Numbered from the stretch's first letter, positions 50,769 through 62,606 are shown. The stretch: 64,000 nucleotides of DNA from Echinometra lucunter (GCA_029962745.1 CM057154.1:27120970-27184969); one strand, 5' to 3'. Numbers and translations: made by a program. The notes: generated from the sequence alone by a model not told the origin.

Positions 50769-53700
50769 CTGGAAATAGTTCACACAAGAAAAAACAAAGC
50801 AATATTATTTATAATAATAATAATAATATAATGCACTTGTATTGCGCCATCTATCTAGTAATACTATTCCGAGGTGCATGAATAGTCAAGAATGAAAAGA
50901 AGAAAAGTAAATAGAATAAGAAACTACATACATTCCACTGTACGCTTTATCAAAGAGGACCGTTTCAGGATTTGACTTAAAGGAATCAAAGGAATCAATT
51001 GAACAGATATCGGCTGGTAACTGGTTCCATAGAAATGGAGCAGCAGCAGTAAAGGCACGATCACCAAAGAATGACTTTGTTCTTCCAGCAACAAGAAGAT
51101 TCTTGCTAGAACGCAAACGACGTGTTGGTACATATTCAGAAATGAGATCTACAAGATATGAAGGAGAACGACCATGTAAAGCTTTCCAATTATTAGGCAA
51201 GTAAGGAGCAAAATTTTGTACTCTATACGATTCATGACTGGCAGCCAATGTAACTCTTTCAAGATTGGTGAAATATGGTCCCTTTTACATGACCTAGACA
51301 GTACTCTTGCAGCAGAGTTTTGTGCTCTTTGTAACTTAGCTATTTGAGAAGATGACACATTGTATCACTTAGAAGGCATTTCAGGTGAATAAAATGACAA
51401 ACAAGTCATATGTAAAAACATACTTTCATACAGGACTGCATACACAGTGAAATCGAGGAGTCGGTTTTTTTTCCAATCATATTTTACCGCTCCATCATTG
51501 TTTCATTACCCATTATAACAGTGGTCTTCCACATGATGCCTGTACTGCCATTTAAGTGATAAGCACATTGCATGTAGCATAACTACGATAGGCAGAATCC
51601 CTGCAGGTTACTTGAAAGGAGGGGGGGGGGGTTAATTTTTAAGGGTATGTTTTAATTTTGTTTTTCGCCTAAACCATCACACTGGTGGCTCGCGATAAGG
51701 GGGAAAGAAACTCGTCATGAACTCTGTAATTTGAACTTTGAAGTTGTCAACAAGTACATCCCTGCCCTAGTCACCTCCAAGAATCCATCAAAAAGCCAAA
51801 TTTCACTGTAAAAATGCAAAAGAATAGGCACCATCTTTTCAAAGCAGGTTACATGTAAGTTGATTGCTAAGAAACAGGGTTGATGTAAATGTACTAGAAT
51901 TTTGATACATTGTATGAGCAGTTTTGTGACAATGTAACAAGTTTTTTGCTAAACACAATGCACAAGCCACGAATGTGATGGTACTGGAGAATGGGCAAAC
52001 CTGGAGAATAGGGGACCAGAACGCGCGCGTGTGCCATTCATAGAGCGCAGAGATCGGCAAAGACAGCCGAAACTCAAGGTATGTGACAAGTCAATAATCG
52101 AGCTGAAAATGACTTTCAAATATGTTTTAATCAGGTAATTATGTTCTAATATATTACATGTATATTGTCCTCTGCCACTGGGCTTTTATATTTTTGGTTG
52201 TTTGATGAAAATCAGTTTGATTTTGGCTAGAAATGCTGTCAAACCCACAATTTTCTCCTGAATCTTGTGCAGATCGTCCCTGTTGCCGCTGCCACTGGGC
52301 TGCATTTGCTAGCACACAAATGAATACAGCGCGTGCGTTCCGGTCCCCTATTCTCCGGGTTTGCCCACAAATGAATAGGGGGTCTACAGCGCGCTCAGTC
52401 CGGCCCGTAACTTAAATAACGGGTTAGGTTTGCCAAATTGTTGTTGTTGACTGTGCGGGGTCTGCCCACTAGACCGAAGGCCCGCGAGGCCGACTTTTCT
52501 CCTAATATCATACTTGCCTTCATCACAAAATAATGCGCTATCGGTAGAGTAAACTGCCCAAAATTCGACCGCTTAAGCTTTTCTGCAATATTTATGCTGC
52601 TAAACTTACCTTTCATAAAATCATATGTACATAAATTCATGTCAAATATATCAAACTATTTTTATCACAATGTTATTTTTTTCAAATACATCAAAGAGTT
52701 TTAGAAAATATGAAAATATATCGCTATGTTTCATGCCCTTAATTCGATATCCCCCGGCAATCATTCGACCGGGCGCACCGCGCGTACAATGTCAGCACGT
52801 ATGAGGGCCGCTGAAATGCGCCACACCATACACGGTTATCCATCGCGGAGGTTCCGGCGCCCGTCAGTGCTCCCCTTGCGGTCGAATGAAGGCCAGTGGG
52901 GACTTGCATTTTACTTTGTACATGAAGTCACTGCATCGGCAGATACGGGGGGTTTGCTTTTTCATTTGTTTTTCGCCAATACCATCACACTTGGAGCTTG
53001 CGATAAATGAAAAATCTCGCCACAAAACCGCGATTTCTTTATTTTTAGCGCTTTTTCTGCGCTTTTTTCTTTCTTTCTTTCCGCATGTTTCTTAGCAGAA
53101 TGTAGCAGTGGACCTAAGCCTTTGCGTGCTTTGGAAATATGGCACCAATTTTGTATTTTTGACGCTGGAATATGGCATTTTAGAAGGATTTTTGGAGATG
53201 ACTAAGGGACTTACTTGTGGTGAGTGACAATGTCTCTGTGTGTAATGAAGTGATTTGTGTGTGTTGTGGTAATAGAATGTGCTGACTTGTGATACAGTGA
53301 AAATAGGTCGAATCGGGGCACAGGTCGAATGACTGCACAGGTCAAATGACGGGCGCTCTACTCTATATGAAATAATTAGCATGTTTAACGTTAGTCCTCA
53401 TTTCCACCTTCAATGAAAAACATTCGCTACCCTTTAATACTTATTAATCTTCCTTCTGGCACGGGAATTGGTCAGAGCGGTGTGATATAGCTATTCTCAG
53501 CCTCGCGGGCCTTCGGTGAAGTGGGTTGTCAGCGACTTTGCATTGCATACCATTTGTGCTGTGGGAGTGTCATGAGTGTGGGTCTGTTTATTTCACATTA
53601 TTAGAGTTTAGACCTAATGTAGATCTAGACTAGACCTAAATGTCCTCAAAAAGTGTGTGTGGTCTGAAAATTAAGCATTAATGATATCTACAAATGCTGG

Positions 53701-54112
53701 GAGAGCTGGCTTGGACGAATGAATAGACAAAGGAGAACTTTGTAAAGTGACCGGATTAAGCATCACATAAAATGACAATTGCTTTTACACTAATTGACGT
53801 ACCTTGGGCCCTCAGAATTGCAGATTTACCACGTCCCGCAGATCCCTTCGACCCGGCTTTCTTGAACATGGGAGCATTCTTTAGCATGTCTGGTAAGATG
53901 AAAAATCTAATTTTACTTCCCCTGATGTAAACATGCTCCAGCTGCGCAACTCGTCCATCGCGATATGTGACGGTAATATGCATCATTTGGCAGTTCATGT
54001 TATCTTCAGCTTCAATCAGCTTTCCACGGTAGACTTCGCCTGTATTTGTCTCACAAGTTATGATATGTCCTTCTGCTTCATGCAAAACCTTAATTGGTAC
54101 TCCAATAGACAT
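50677..54112 (-). CDS. SNRPD3: Small nuclear ribonucleoprotein Sm D3, complete two-exon gene
   Basis: Core Sm protein that joins SmB in the heptameric ring on spliceosomal snRNAs (family knowledge). Exon 1 is 54112-53803 (103 codons plus one base, donor GTACGT) and exon 2 is 50768-50677 (acceptor TTTCCAG); together 133 residues, near the human 126. It starts [16 protein letters not shown], carries the Sm1 segment ([19 protein letters not shown]) and Sm2 ([16 protein letters not shown]), and ends in an RG-rich tail ([17 protein letters not shown]) finishing VFQRRR, the region symmetrically dimethylated at Arg in the family. An in-frame ATG at 54205 would add 31 residues, but MSIGV is the family start. 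CQMMHI replaces the human CQMSNI. The 3034-bp intron is full of mobile-element debris. Confidence 0.96.
50813..51360 (-). mobile_element. 5'-truncated CR1/L2-like LINE fragment, frameshifted
   Basis: The minus strand encodes the C-terminal end typical of CR1/L2-clade reverse-transcriptase ORFs, in two overlapping frames. The first frame has [30 protein letters not shown] and [10 protein letters not shown]. The second frame has [29 protein letters not shown] and [20 protein letters not shown]. The switch is near 51200. After the stop at 50886 comes a 3' tail ending in (ATT)n. It lies in the SNRPD3 intron in the same orientation, about 45 bp from the exon 2 acceptor. Confidence 0.85.
51993..52366. 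mobile_element. 374-bp GC-ended inverted-repeat element in SNRPD3 intron
   Basis: Left end GGGCAAACCTGGAGAATAGG, right end CCTATTCTCCGGGTTTGCCC, with arms reaching GCGCGCGTG and GCGCGTGCG. The direct word ACAAATGAATA lies both inside the right end and just outside it. Confidence 0.8.
52465..53525. mobile_element. 1061-bp element with CCCACT..CCGAAGGCCCG ends
   Basis: Terminal inverted repeats of 26 bp with two mismatches (CCGAAGGCCCGCGAGGC and GCCTCGCGGGCCTTCGG cores). The inside is CpG-rich in its centre and carries repeated GGTCGAATGA motifs. No long ORF; superfamily unassigned. Confidence 0.7.
53306..53356. repeat. 17-bp tandem repeat, three units (GGTCGAATGA core)
   Basis: Units start at 53306, 53323 and 53340 with cores GGTCGAATCG, GGTCGAATGA and GGTCAAATGA. 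Confidence 0.8.
53803..54112 (-). CDS. SNRPD3: SNRPD3 coding exon 1
   Basis: ATG at 54112-54110 through AILRAQ plus one base; donor GTACGT read on the minus strand. Contains the whole Sm fold. Confidence 0.96.
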
Positions 54113-54974
54113 CTTGTCTCTTGATTTAATATATTTTAGATAGAAAGAGAAGCTCGATTGTGCAGATTTTAACTGATAATGTAAAATACTTCGGCTTTCT
54201 TCCAATTTGGAGAGATAAACAAACGTACCGCTAGAAAGTTGCCAATTTGCACTAGATCTAATTAAGTAATAAGAAATGAAATAATCATATCTTTATTTTA
54301 ATTATTTTCGTGCTAAACAATGAGTGTATCACTTATCTTGATTTTGAAAATGTTCATTTAAAAAAAAATATTTTTATACGGTGTGATTCTGTGGCGATAC
54401 TTCATATAGGTCTAAAAAATTGGCAAGATATAACAACGTACGGAGCATGCGTAGTAGGGGTATGTGCGCTTGATCTTGATTGAGGGACTTTCCCTGATAT
54501 ACACAACGAACTACTTAGTAGTTCTGTGGATATAACTATACACCTCTGAGCTGCGCTGCCACGATATCTGCACTCTGAACTTTTGCTCTGAACAACGATC
54601 CGCAGGGTGACTGCGTTTCGTGAATTGCAAAAACACGGGATAAAAATGAAAGATGTTGAAAAGAAAAGAAGTAGAGAAACTAGAAAAGAGAAAATGATTT
54701 TTTTAAAGAAAGAAGGGAAAACAAAAAACTCAGTCCGAAATAAAGAAGGATGAAGTACACACCCCCAAAAGGATGGAAGACTGACGAAGTTCAAGGAAAG
54801 AAGGAAATGAGAATGAACAGAGACTGATCGGGAGATTGATGAAGATAGAAATACAGGAAGAAATAAAGGGGAAGAAATATCGTCGAGGTCGTGGGCTGTC
54901 CCTTTAATGGATGTATGCATAACATTCTTTATGCAAATATCAACCAAGGATAATCAAGTCCTTATACGTGTATA

Positions 54975-55243
54975 CACTATGAACATGGCGGACAAAGAAA
55001 GCGGACAAAATAAACAACCTTTCATTCTACCCTTCACAATGGTTCTGGTAGTCAAAAGCACATCCCTTCACAGTTATTATGTTTAATCATGTAGTTCCAG
55101 GCGAATATGCATGTGACACCTGTTCCACATATTTCAGACAATAGCAGTGAAGAGATGTTCTTTTGACTACCAGAACCATTGTGAAGGGTAGAATGAGGGG
55201 TTGTTTATTTTGTCCGCTTTCTTTGTCTGTCATGTTCATAGTG
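54975..55243. mobile_element. 269-bp foldback with CACTATGAACATG ends
   Basis: Arms of about 100 bp (54975-55077 and 55148-55243) are nearly perfect inverted copies around a loop of about 70 bp. Shared words include GGTTCTGGTAGTCAAAAG and CTTTTGACTACCAGAACC. Confidence 0.88.
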
Positions 55244-58080
55244 ATACTAGATGGGCCAAAATAACATTTATTGATGGGATCAGATATTTTTTTATTTATC
55301 AATTTTATACGTAGAGGATTTGAGCATCGACTATATACAATTGTAAAATGCAATTGTAGGTTGATCATTCATTTACTAGGGGGAAAATAGCAGTTACCTG
55401 TCACTATGTTAAATGCAAAAAAAAAATAATAATAATAACAATAATACTAAAAAAATAGATTTAGTACTTTCTAGAATTTGTCATTCATTCATTTTGCATT
55501 ATCCCCTTCTAGATCTCCCATGCTGGCATGTTTTTCAGCTTTGTTTTTTAATAAACAAAGAAATAAAGAATTCAATATAGAAATAATTAAACAAATAAAC
55601 AATGCATGTACATATCAATAAATAATCAATTGAATCAATGAATAAACTAAAATGATAATGAATGAATCAGTCAATCAATCAAAATATGAATAAATGAATA
55701 AGTCAATAATGTGCCAAATCAACAAACTGAATCAAATGATGAGAGTCCAAATGTAGTGTGGTTTTTCAAATGATGAATTTTTATTTCATAATCATACATG
55801 TTACATCCAAAAATGTACACATACAATGTAAAGGTGGAATAAGACTGGGATACAGGCCTAACCATGAATAATCTTAAATTGGAACTATAATCAGATTTTA
55901 ATTTTCCTTTTTTCTGCTTTAATAAACAATCATTCACGTAAGTATTATCTGTACTGGAATAGTACGAACACAAAAGAGACAAGTACAAGTACCATTAATT
56001 TTAGGGGGCGAGGTAACTCTAAAAAGTCTCATTTTTTTCTTGAACATATCTGGTTGGTTGCATTATGAGCTTTATCACAGTCACCTTCACATTAAATCAG
56101 ATTTCCATTATGCTTAATTTGGATCGAAGCATACAAGCAGTTTTGGCAAGAGTCACCGTTAACTTGAGTAGTTTTAAGTGTTTCATTATTTTTCACTGCA
56201 TGAAATAAATTACAAATATGCCTATTTTCTAGCTGCCAAATTAGACATGGCTTGTGAAGATTTGCTGACACAATGTGTAGAAATATATTTCAAAATCCCT
56301 GCAATGCTTGTGATAAATCTGTGCATTTCAGCTATAAATGAAGTAACCAAATCCCTCTGATACTCAACTTTGTAAAATATACAACCTCACTAGTGATATC
56401 AGACTTGTTCCTGTCAAGATTAGATAACTATTTATACATTGCACTCTTCAAAATGGCAACAAAAATCGAATGGTGCATAGAGCAACTCTAAACAAGTCTT
56501 ATACTGGTACAATGAAACAATATAGAAAAACTGGTCAAATGGACCACTTTCATAAAAATGAAAAACATAAATTCACCACAAAATCAAAACAGTATATAGA
56601 ACAAGCCCAATTCAGTAGAGACATCAGGAAAACTGGAGAGGTAAGGAACACAGAGAGAGAGATAGAGAGAGAGAGGAGGGTTGAAAGATTAAAAAATAAC
56701 AAAATAATGATTTTTTAAAAATGGGATGTACAAAGCCTTGTACACCAAGTCAGTAAACAAGTGGTATAACAAAAAAGAAGAAAATTTAGAAGAGTCAACA
56801 ATACACGAGCCAAATTGTAAGCATAACCATACAGATATCAAACTGTGCACTGCAAATTACTTGTAATGCTGCTTTTCTAACAACACCAATAACAGCAATG
56901 CCATATGTTAAAAAAGTCACAGATTTGAATCTGATGCTTTCTCTGTCCTTACATATTTTGTTGGAATGATCTATACAGAATACCATTGTGATACCAGGTT
57001 GCATTTGAAAAGCCTGCAGACCCAAGACCTACACATAGGCCTGTGTTCTCAAAAGCTGCTTTCGAGAATACGGGCCCTAGAGTTTTAGTAGCCACTAGTG
57101 AAAGAGAAAACATAAATTTTATTCAAAATGCCCAATCACTGTCATTCAGTTCAGCATGACTTCATTCTGAAATGTTAATCAGTACGAATTTCTACTACTT
57201 TTTTGCCCACATACACTCACACACGCGCTCACATGCCTCAACATACACTAAATTTTAATGCCAAAGACATCACCCTGTTCTGCAAACATGTATCAAACAG
57301 TGTCTTAAAAGTAAGTCAGGACAATAAGTTAATATTTACAATAATTACAAACTGCATAATAGCTGGTAAAAAGCATGTAATACATGTAGTACAAAACTTA
57401 ATTCAATATTATTCCGCAATAATGAAAATTTGACATGTCGTATATAAGTCCATATCACATTTCCATGTGGTATAAAAAACGAGCTGACATAAACTCACAC
57501 AAATAGGCAAAATCAGGAAGCTAAAAGTGACAATATTTTAAAAAGTATTACACTGTATTCAGTCTTTCTTGCAAAATAACTGGAAGCCAAACCTACAGGC
57601 ACAAACAATAAAAATAGCAAATTTAAAACAAAAAGGAATTTCCAAATCACTTTGGAAGTGTATACAGATGTAGTATCACAATTTGATTTCTGCTGCACAA
57701 AATGTGTAACAATTATAACAATTATTTAGTGCCAGTAACAAAAACAAGACATTATCTTACACATACTGCTTATAAAAAATACTGGCACTGTCTCTTACAA
57801 TTTTCAAAGAAAGACAAATCTAAAGAGCTGTTTAATGAAAATTATTGAAATACTTACAATTCTGATACATCTTTCATTTGATGTAGTGATTTCAGAAAAT
57901 GATGGCTTTGTGTAACATATTTGAGGAAAGAAATTATGAAAATATATTCTTTATGTAAGAAAAAAAAACAACCCTTAAATCTGCATGATGTTGTTTGGAT
58001 TTGATATCATAAAAAAAAGACATCGACAAAAGTTGCAATAACTGTTTCTTTACATAACCTGTTTCGGTAGTAAAATGCAC

Positions 58081-58329
58081 AATTTCTGAACAATTTCTAT
58101 GTTCATTAGTTCCAGCAATTTGTCAAAAAAACTTCACACCTCCTGGGTATCTCTTCTATAATTTTCTATGGTAAAAAGAAAGATATTGGATAGAAACAGA
58201 TGCCTAATTTCTGAGCAAAATCTATATTCATTAGTTTGAGCAATATGTCAAAATAACTTCACTCCTCCTGGTGAGCTCTTCTACAAGTTTCTATAGTAAA
58301 AAGAAAGATATTGGATGGAAACAGATGAA
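58081..58329. repeat. Tandem duplication, about 125-bp unit x2
   Basis: Copies at 58081-58205 and 58206-58329 share AATTTCTGA, TTCATTAGTT, AAAAAGAAAGATATTGGAT and GAAACAGATG in the same order. Likely within the PIGL 3' UTR. Confidence 0.85.
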
Positions 58330-58992
58330 ATATGTATCCATCAAGATGCAAAGAGAGTATCCACAGTGCTTCTCTTCTGGTTATCTCTCTTTCTGCTCTC
58401 TGTAGCTAGGAACATCTTGCATTCTGCAGTTGAATGTGTATCTACCCATTTGCTTTGCCAGTGATCAGATCATCAGACAATGGGCATGACAAAAACTGGC
58501 CTGGCCTTAATCTTGAAGGTTTAGAGTGAATGCAAGGGATAGGATTAGGTGCAGCACTGGGTCCAGTGGTGAAGTTAGGAGTTTGGTTACTGTAGGAGAT
58601 CGACAATGGGCAATAGTCCCAGTAGCATGGGTCATATAACCCAACTAGCTGCCATGCCACTTTAAAGACATTCAGTCATGGGCTTTCATAGGGAGTGGAT
58701 CATAATTTGCTGACACCAGGCTTTGTGAAAAGCACTGGAAATACCTGTAATAGAGCTACATTTCTGGAGCATAGCAAAACAAGCTGTCCCACCATAAACA
58801 TTCTTAGGCCTGCTTCGGGCATTCTCGGGCCAGGGAAAGTGAGATAATTACTTCGCCATATGGGGCAAAGGGGGGAATATACAGAGCATTAAAGGTCTGT
58901 TGGTCATAAAACTCATAGTGATGGACAACACCTGTTACTGGGTAAGCACCCATGGTGTCAAATTCCCCATGAATGCCCACGACTGAGCATCT

Positions 58993-59109
58993 TTAAGATT
59001 CTTCCTTGATCTTGAGGCTCTTGATGGTGTTGATGATGAAATAACGAGAGAAGATCATGTTGAGAGCGCGGAACCAAACAAACTGAGAGGCATGGGCTCT
59101 CATGGCATG
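58993..59109 (-). CDS. PIGL: PIGL last coding exon
   Basis: 39 codons including TAA: HAMRAHASQFVWFRALNMIF, SRYFIINTIKSLKIKEES. Acceptor TCTCTTCAG. Confidence 0.93.
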   Translation of the reverse strand, partial: HAMRAHASQFVWFRALNMIFSRYFIINTIKSLKIKEES

Positions 59110-61408
59110 CTGAAGAGAAAGATTTGAAGAGAAAAAAAAGAGATACCCAGTATTTGGTAAAACTTCAACATATCAACAGGCATATCAAATGAAATGCAGA
59201 TATTAAGAGAACTTGTTCTCATGATATGTTAATATGGTTTCAAGTTGATTTCTGCTGCACCAAATTTCATTCATAATTGTGTGCTACTTATAATACAGAC
59301 AGATAAAGCATGCTCTCAAGCAAATGAGATGCAGCTGTTGAACTAATGCTTGAGTTATGGTCATGTGATTGCAATGCAAAAGTGTACATAAAATGTTGTG
59401 ATTTTCACATCATCAAAATTAGAAGAAATTATCAAAAATTTGCTAATTAGTGAAGAGAACCTAGACAGAAATTGATAGATGTAAAATTACTGTATAAAAA
59501 ACCTTTGGTCCACACATTAAAAGATTCTTCTCATCATAACCCTCCCACAGTTACTCTAAAAGAAGACAGGTCACAAATTAAACATTGACCTGGGCCCTGT
59601 TGCATAAAACTTACAAATGATGGTAACTTTGCCATCAGTGGTAACTTCCAAGGAAACCCTGAATTTGATTGGCTGTTGAGCAGTGATACCATGGTAGGTA
59701 CCACTGATTGCAAAGTTACCATTAATGGTAAGTTTTATGCAATGGGCCCTGAACTCAAGCTTTTCTTTAATGTTGAAAGTATAGTCTTACAATGGCCTAC
59801 CTGAGCTCGTAGGACACCATAAGGAGATGAGACAAGAACTTTGCTGCCTCTGATTGCACTGAGTATGAAACTAATGGGTACCTCCAAGAAAGAACTGTAC
59901 TTTCTCAATATACTGACAGATTCCAGGCAGAAGGCACGCACACCTATACAATAGGAAAGGAAATGACAATTTTTATTTATATGGCAAATAATACAGGGAT
60001 GCCAATTACAATTAATGAGAGGGCCTGAAAATCACCTAGACTGAAATATTTTCAATTATTTTGTACACCCAGATTATGGCCTGAAAATAAAATGCCAGGG
60101 CCTGACTTCAGGCTTTTATCTGAAAATTGGTATCCTTGTCAATACAGTGCAATCCAGTAACACAGACTACTATTATAAAAATTTCTTGTTATAACAAAGT
60201 AATTATGCCAGTCCTATTTCTTTGTGTACTATTGTTTTTAGCCCCATCATTACAATGCTTTGATTTAAAAAAAAATACATACACAAGATATATAAAACGA
60301 ACACAATTTCCAAAGCAGAAAAAAAGTACAGGTACATAGAATTTGGAAAAAAACCCAACCTACAACAAAAACCAACAACAAACCCCCCCCCCCCAAAAAA
60401 AAAAACAGAAACAAAATGTATGTATGAAGCACTCACCTGATGGAAGCTGCCGTTCCACAACCAGTTTCCTGAGATAGAATAAAAGTACTTACTTTGTACT
60501 CTTTCATTATATAACAGTATTCATCTTTCATATATATAACTGATCCATAATGCAATTTATAGGTTCATTTTCTATATCTCTATTTTATTATTTAAATGTC
60601 TTTTGGGGCATTCTTGAACCAAGTCTCTGTGCGGTCTCATTTGTTTTGGTAATATAAGGACAAAGGTTGAGAATAAATATGGGTATTTTTCTGGTGTGTG
60701 TTGCTTCAGATAACTCCTCATTTAAAATCTTATTTCTGTGTATAAAGTACATAGTTTGGAATACATACAAATTTTATTCTATATCCAACTACTGTAATTC
60801 CTGGTCATTATAGTTCTGCTGCCATAACATGCTGCCTAAAAATACTAAACAAAAGTATGAACGGAATGAAAACACTGTTTCCAACACAATCATTGATATG
60901 CCCTAGAATATTTCTCATGAAATTTGCAGGAAAATAATCAAAACTTGTCTTACCTTACACCTCTGTAGGCTGCTTTATGATTAGGATGAGATGATACACC
61001 ATCTTTATCAAAAGTAAGAACCTAAACATAAAAAAGATTCCATATTAAAATGAATTCACATTCATACAAAAGTGATAACAAATACATACATCTTGTAAAC
61101 ACATGAAAATTGCACAGTGAACTAAAAGGTCCATTCCTAAATACAGCTTTGAATACACATAGAATTTACTAAGAAAGAAAATGCTTTGAGTGGCCTAAAT
61201 CTCACTTGACAATGTATGATACACTCTTGTTTCATTTCAAAATAAAACTTTACTATGTCAAAGAAGCATACATGTACAAGAGAAATGCATTTTGGATATA
61301 AATACAAGATACATGACAAATGAATTCAGGAAATAATGATGGTGTTTGTTTTTACACTTTGAATTTGAATACCTAGGCTAATGTGACCTCTAGCTCCCTT
61401 CTATCCCT

Positions 61409-61463
<55 letters not shown>

Positions 61464-61890
61464 ATCTCTCTTTTATAAATATATGGAAAGTTAATAATAG
61501 GGTCCAGGATAGTACCATAACATTAATTCCTACTTTGGCAGAAAAGGAGTGAAAGTATACTCCAGACTTTATTTGAGCATCTATAGAGAGGAGATAGAAA
61601 GACAGGGATGATTGAAGGAGGATCAAAACAATGGAGGATTGCCTAAATTTTCCTTGTAAGGTCATAGAAGAAGAGTATACACACAAAAAAAAATCCCTGA
61701 AAAGGATTGCTCTCCTAAATGCCTTCATATCTGAAATAAGATAAGAAATAGCTCAAAAGTTTGGACTATAAAACACAGATTGTCGATACATGTACTTACT
61801 ATTTGAGCATCGCACTTGACAATCTGACGAAGGACTAGTTTGCTGACAAGCTCTTCATCCCATGTCACATTTGGGTTATCTTGTAGTTCA
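58993..61890 (-). CDS. PIGL: GlcNAc-PI de-N-acetylase (PIGL), last five coding exons, partial
   Basis: ER-membrane enzyme of the PIG-L/LmbE deacetylase family that removes the acetyl group from GlcNAc-phosphatidylinositol, the second step of GPI-anchor synthesis (family knowledge). Minus-strand exons in order: 61890-61800, 61021-60954, 60468-60437, 59943-59801, 59109-58993. All have AG/GT borders and the phases join, giving 149 residues to TAA at 58995-58993. Visible are VLTFDKDGVSSHPNHKAAY, where HPNH is the second metal-binding motif of the family (HxxH type), then LESVSILRKYSSFLEVPIS and the conserved C terminus SQFVWFRALNMIFSRYFIIN. The N-terminal membrane segment and the first motif (HPDDE type) are missing; those exons should lie above 64000, since none was recognised in 61891-64000. 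The 32-nt exon is unusually small. Confidence 0.92.
59592..59749. mobile_element. 158-bp MITE with TGTTGCATAAAA ends, copy 2
   Basis: Left end GGGCCCTGTTGCATAAAA, right end TTTTATGCAATGGGCCC, same internal word style as 19774-19927. It lies in the last PIGL intron. Confidence 0.82.
59801..59943 (-). CDS. PIGL: PIGL coding exon
   Basis: 143 nt: completes Gly, then VRAFCLESVSILRKYSSFLE and on to PYGVLRAQ, phase 0. Acceptor ATTGTATAG, donor GTAGGC. Confidence 0.92.
60437..60468 (-). CDS. PIGL: PIGL 32-nt microexon
   Basis: Completes Arg, encodes KLVVERQLPS and one base of Gly. Acceptor CTATCTCAG, donor GTGAGT. Without it the frame is lost and the conserved LPxG spacing breaks. Confidence 0.88.
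60954..61021 (-). CDS. PIGL: PIGL coding exon with HPNH motif
   Basis: 68 nt: VLTFDKDGVSSHPNHKAAY, RGV plus two bases of an Arg codon. Acceptor ATGTTTAG, donor GTAAGA. Confidence 0.93.
61417..61471. repeat. (CT)n microsatellite
   Basis: CT array with a few CTAT interruptions, preceded by a C run; in a PIGL intron. Confidence 0.92.
61800..61890 (-). CDS. PIGL: PIGL coding exon (first in window)
   Basis: 91 nt: the last base of a split codon, then ELQDNPNVTWDEELVSKLVL and RQIVKCDAQI. Acceptor TCCTCACAG, donor GTAAGT on the minus strand. Confidence 0.9.
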
Positions 61891-62606
61891 CTGTGAGGAT
61901 AAGCAAATGAAATAAGGGGATGGCTTCATCTAATAATATCATGTCACTCTTTAATCAAATATAATACAACATATGTCTGGGGATCAACAACTTAGTCAAA
62001 ATGTGTATATTTTGTGTATATTACAAGGACTTGTAGGAACATAGAGTCAAGGGGTTGGAATACAGAGGTGAAACTAATGAAACAAGAATGATAGCACTAA
62101 GTAAAGGATTTGTGGCATTAACCTTTTAATAATCTACATGATCAAATTACAGAAAATGATAGCCTTAACTTAAACTCTGTTCGTGCCAGTAGACTATATT
62201 ATCTAGATAAACTTCTAATCGTATAAATCACCTTCTTCATACCACTGATACAAGAGAATTGTTGAAAACTTGAATGAATACGTACAATGAAAAAAAAAAG
62301 ATCCTTGATAAGTTTCTATAAATAACCTTCTCATTCATTGTCACACATTATTTGTTACATGTTTAAGTTGCTCATGCTAGTCATTTGATACTTTTTACTT
62401 GAATGGCAAAAACTCTTGAATTACATACTCATCCCAGTCCTTGCACTGAACATGAACTTATGTCCTACTACACAATCCAATGTAGTTTTCTCATGAATGT
62501 GTGTTTGACACTTCATGATTTTTGTGACTTTTTTTTTTTGCTATGCTTTTGCATATACCTTTCATTTAACACTGTCACATTGCATGATGGGATACCAAGG
62601 ATTGCA

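Larger units (their letters stand above)
54113..58992. other. SNRPD3 upstream DNA and PIGL 3' UTR region, no gene seen
   Basis: Should hold the SNRPD3 promoter and 5' UTR (next to 54112) and the PIGL 3' UTR (next to 58993); neither border could be placed. A 181-codon minus-strand frame at 54402-54947 is low complexity and not supported. One foldback (54975-55243), one tandem duplication (58081-58329) and AATAAA/AATCAAT-rich DNA at about 55540-55740 are visible. Confidence 0.45.

Noticed and set aside
54402..54947. 181-codon minus-strand ORF
   Set aside because: Composed largely of Ser/Phe/Leu from purine-rich plus-strand DNA, with no recognisable domain and no splice context.
55087..55368. 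93-codon minus-strand ORF
   Set aside because: Overlaps one arm of the 54975-55243 foldback; mobile DNA, not a gene.
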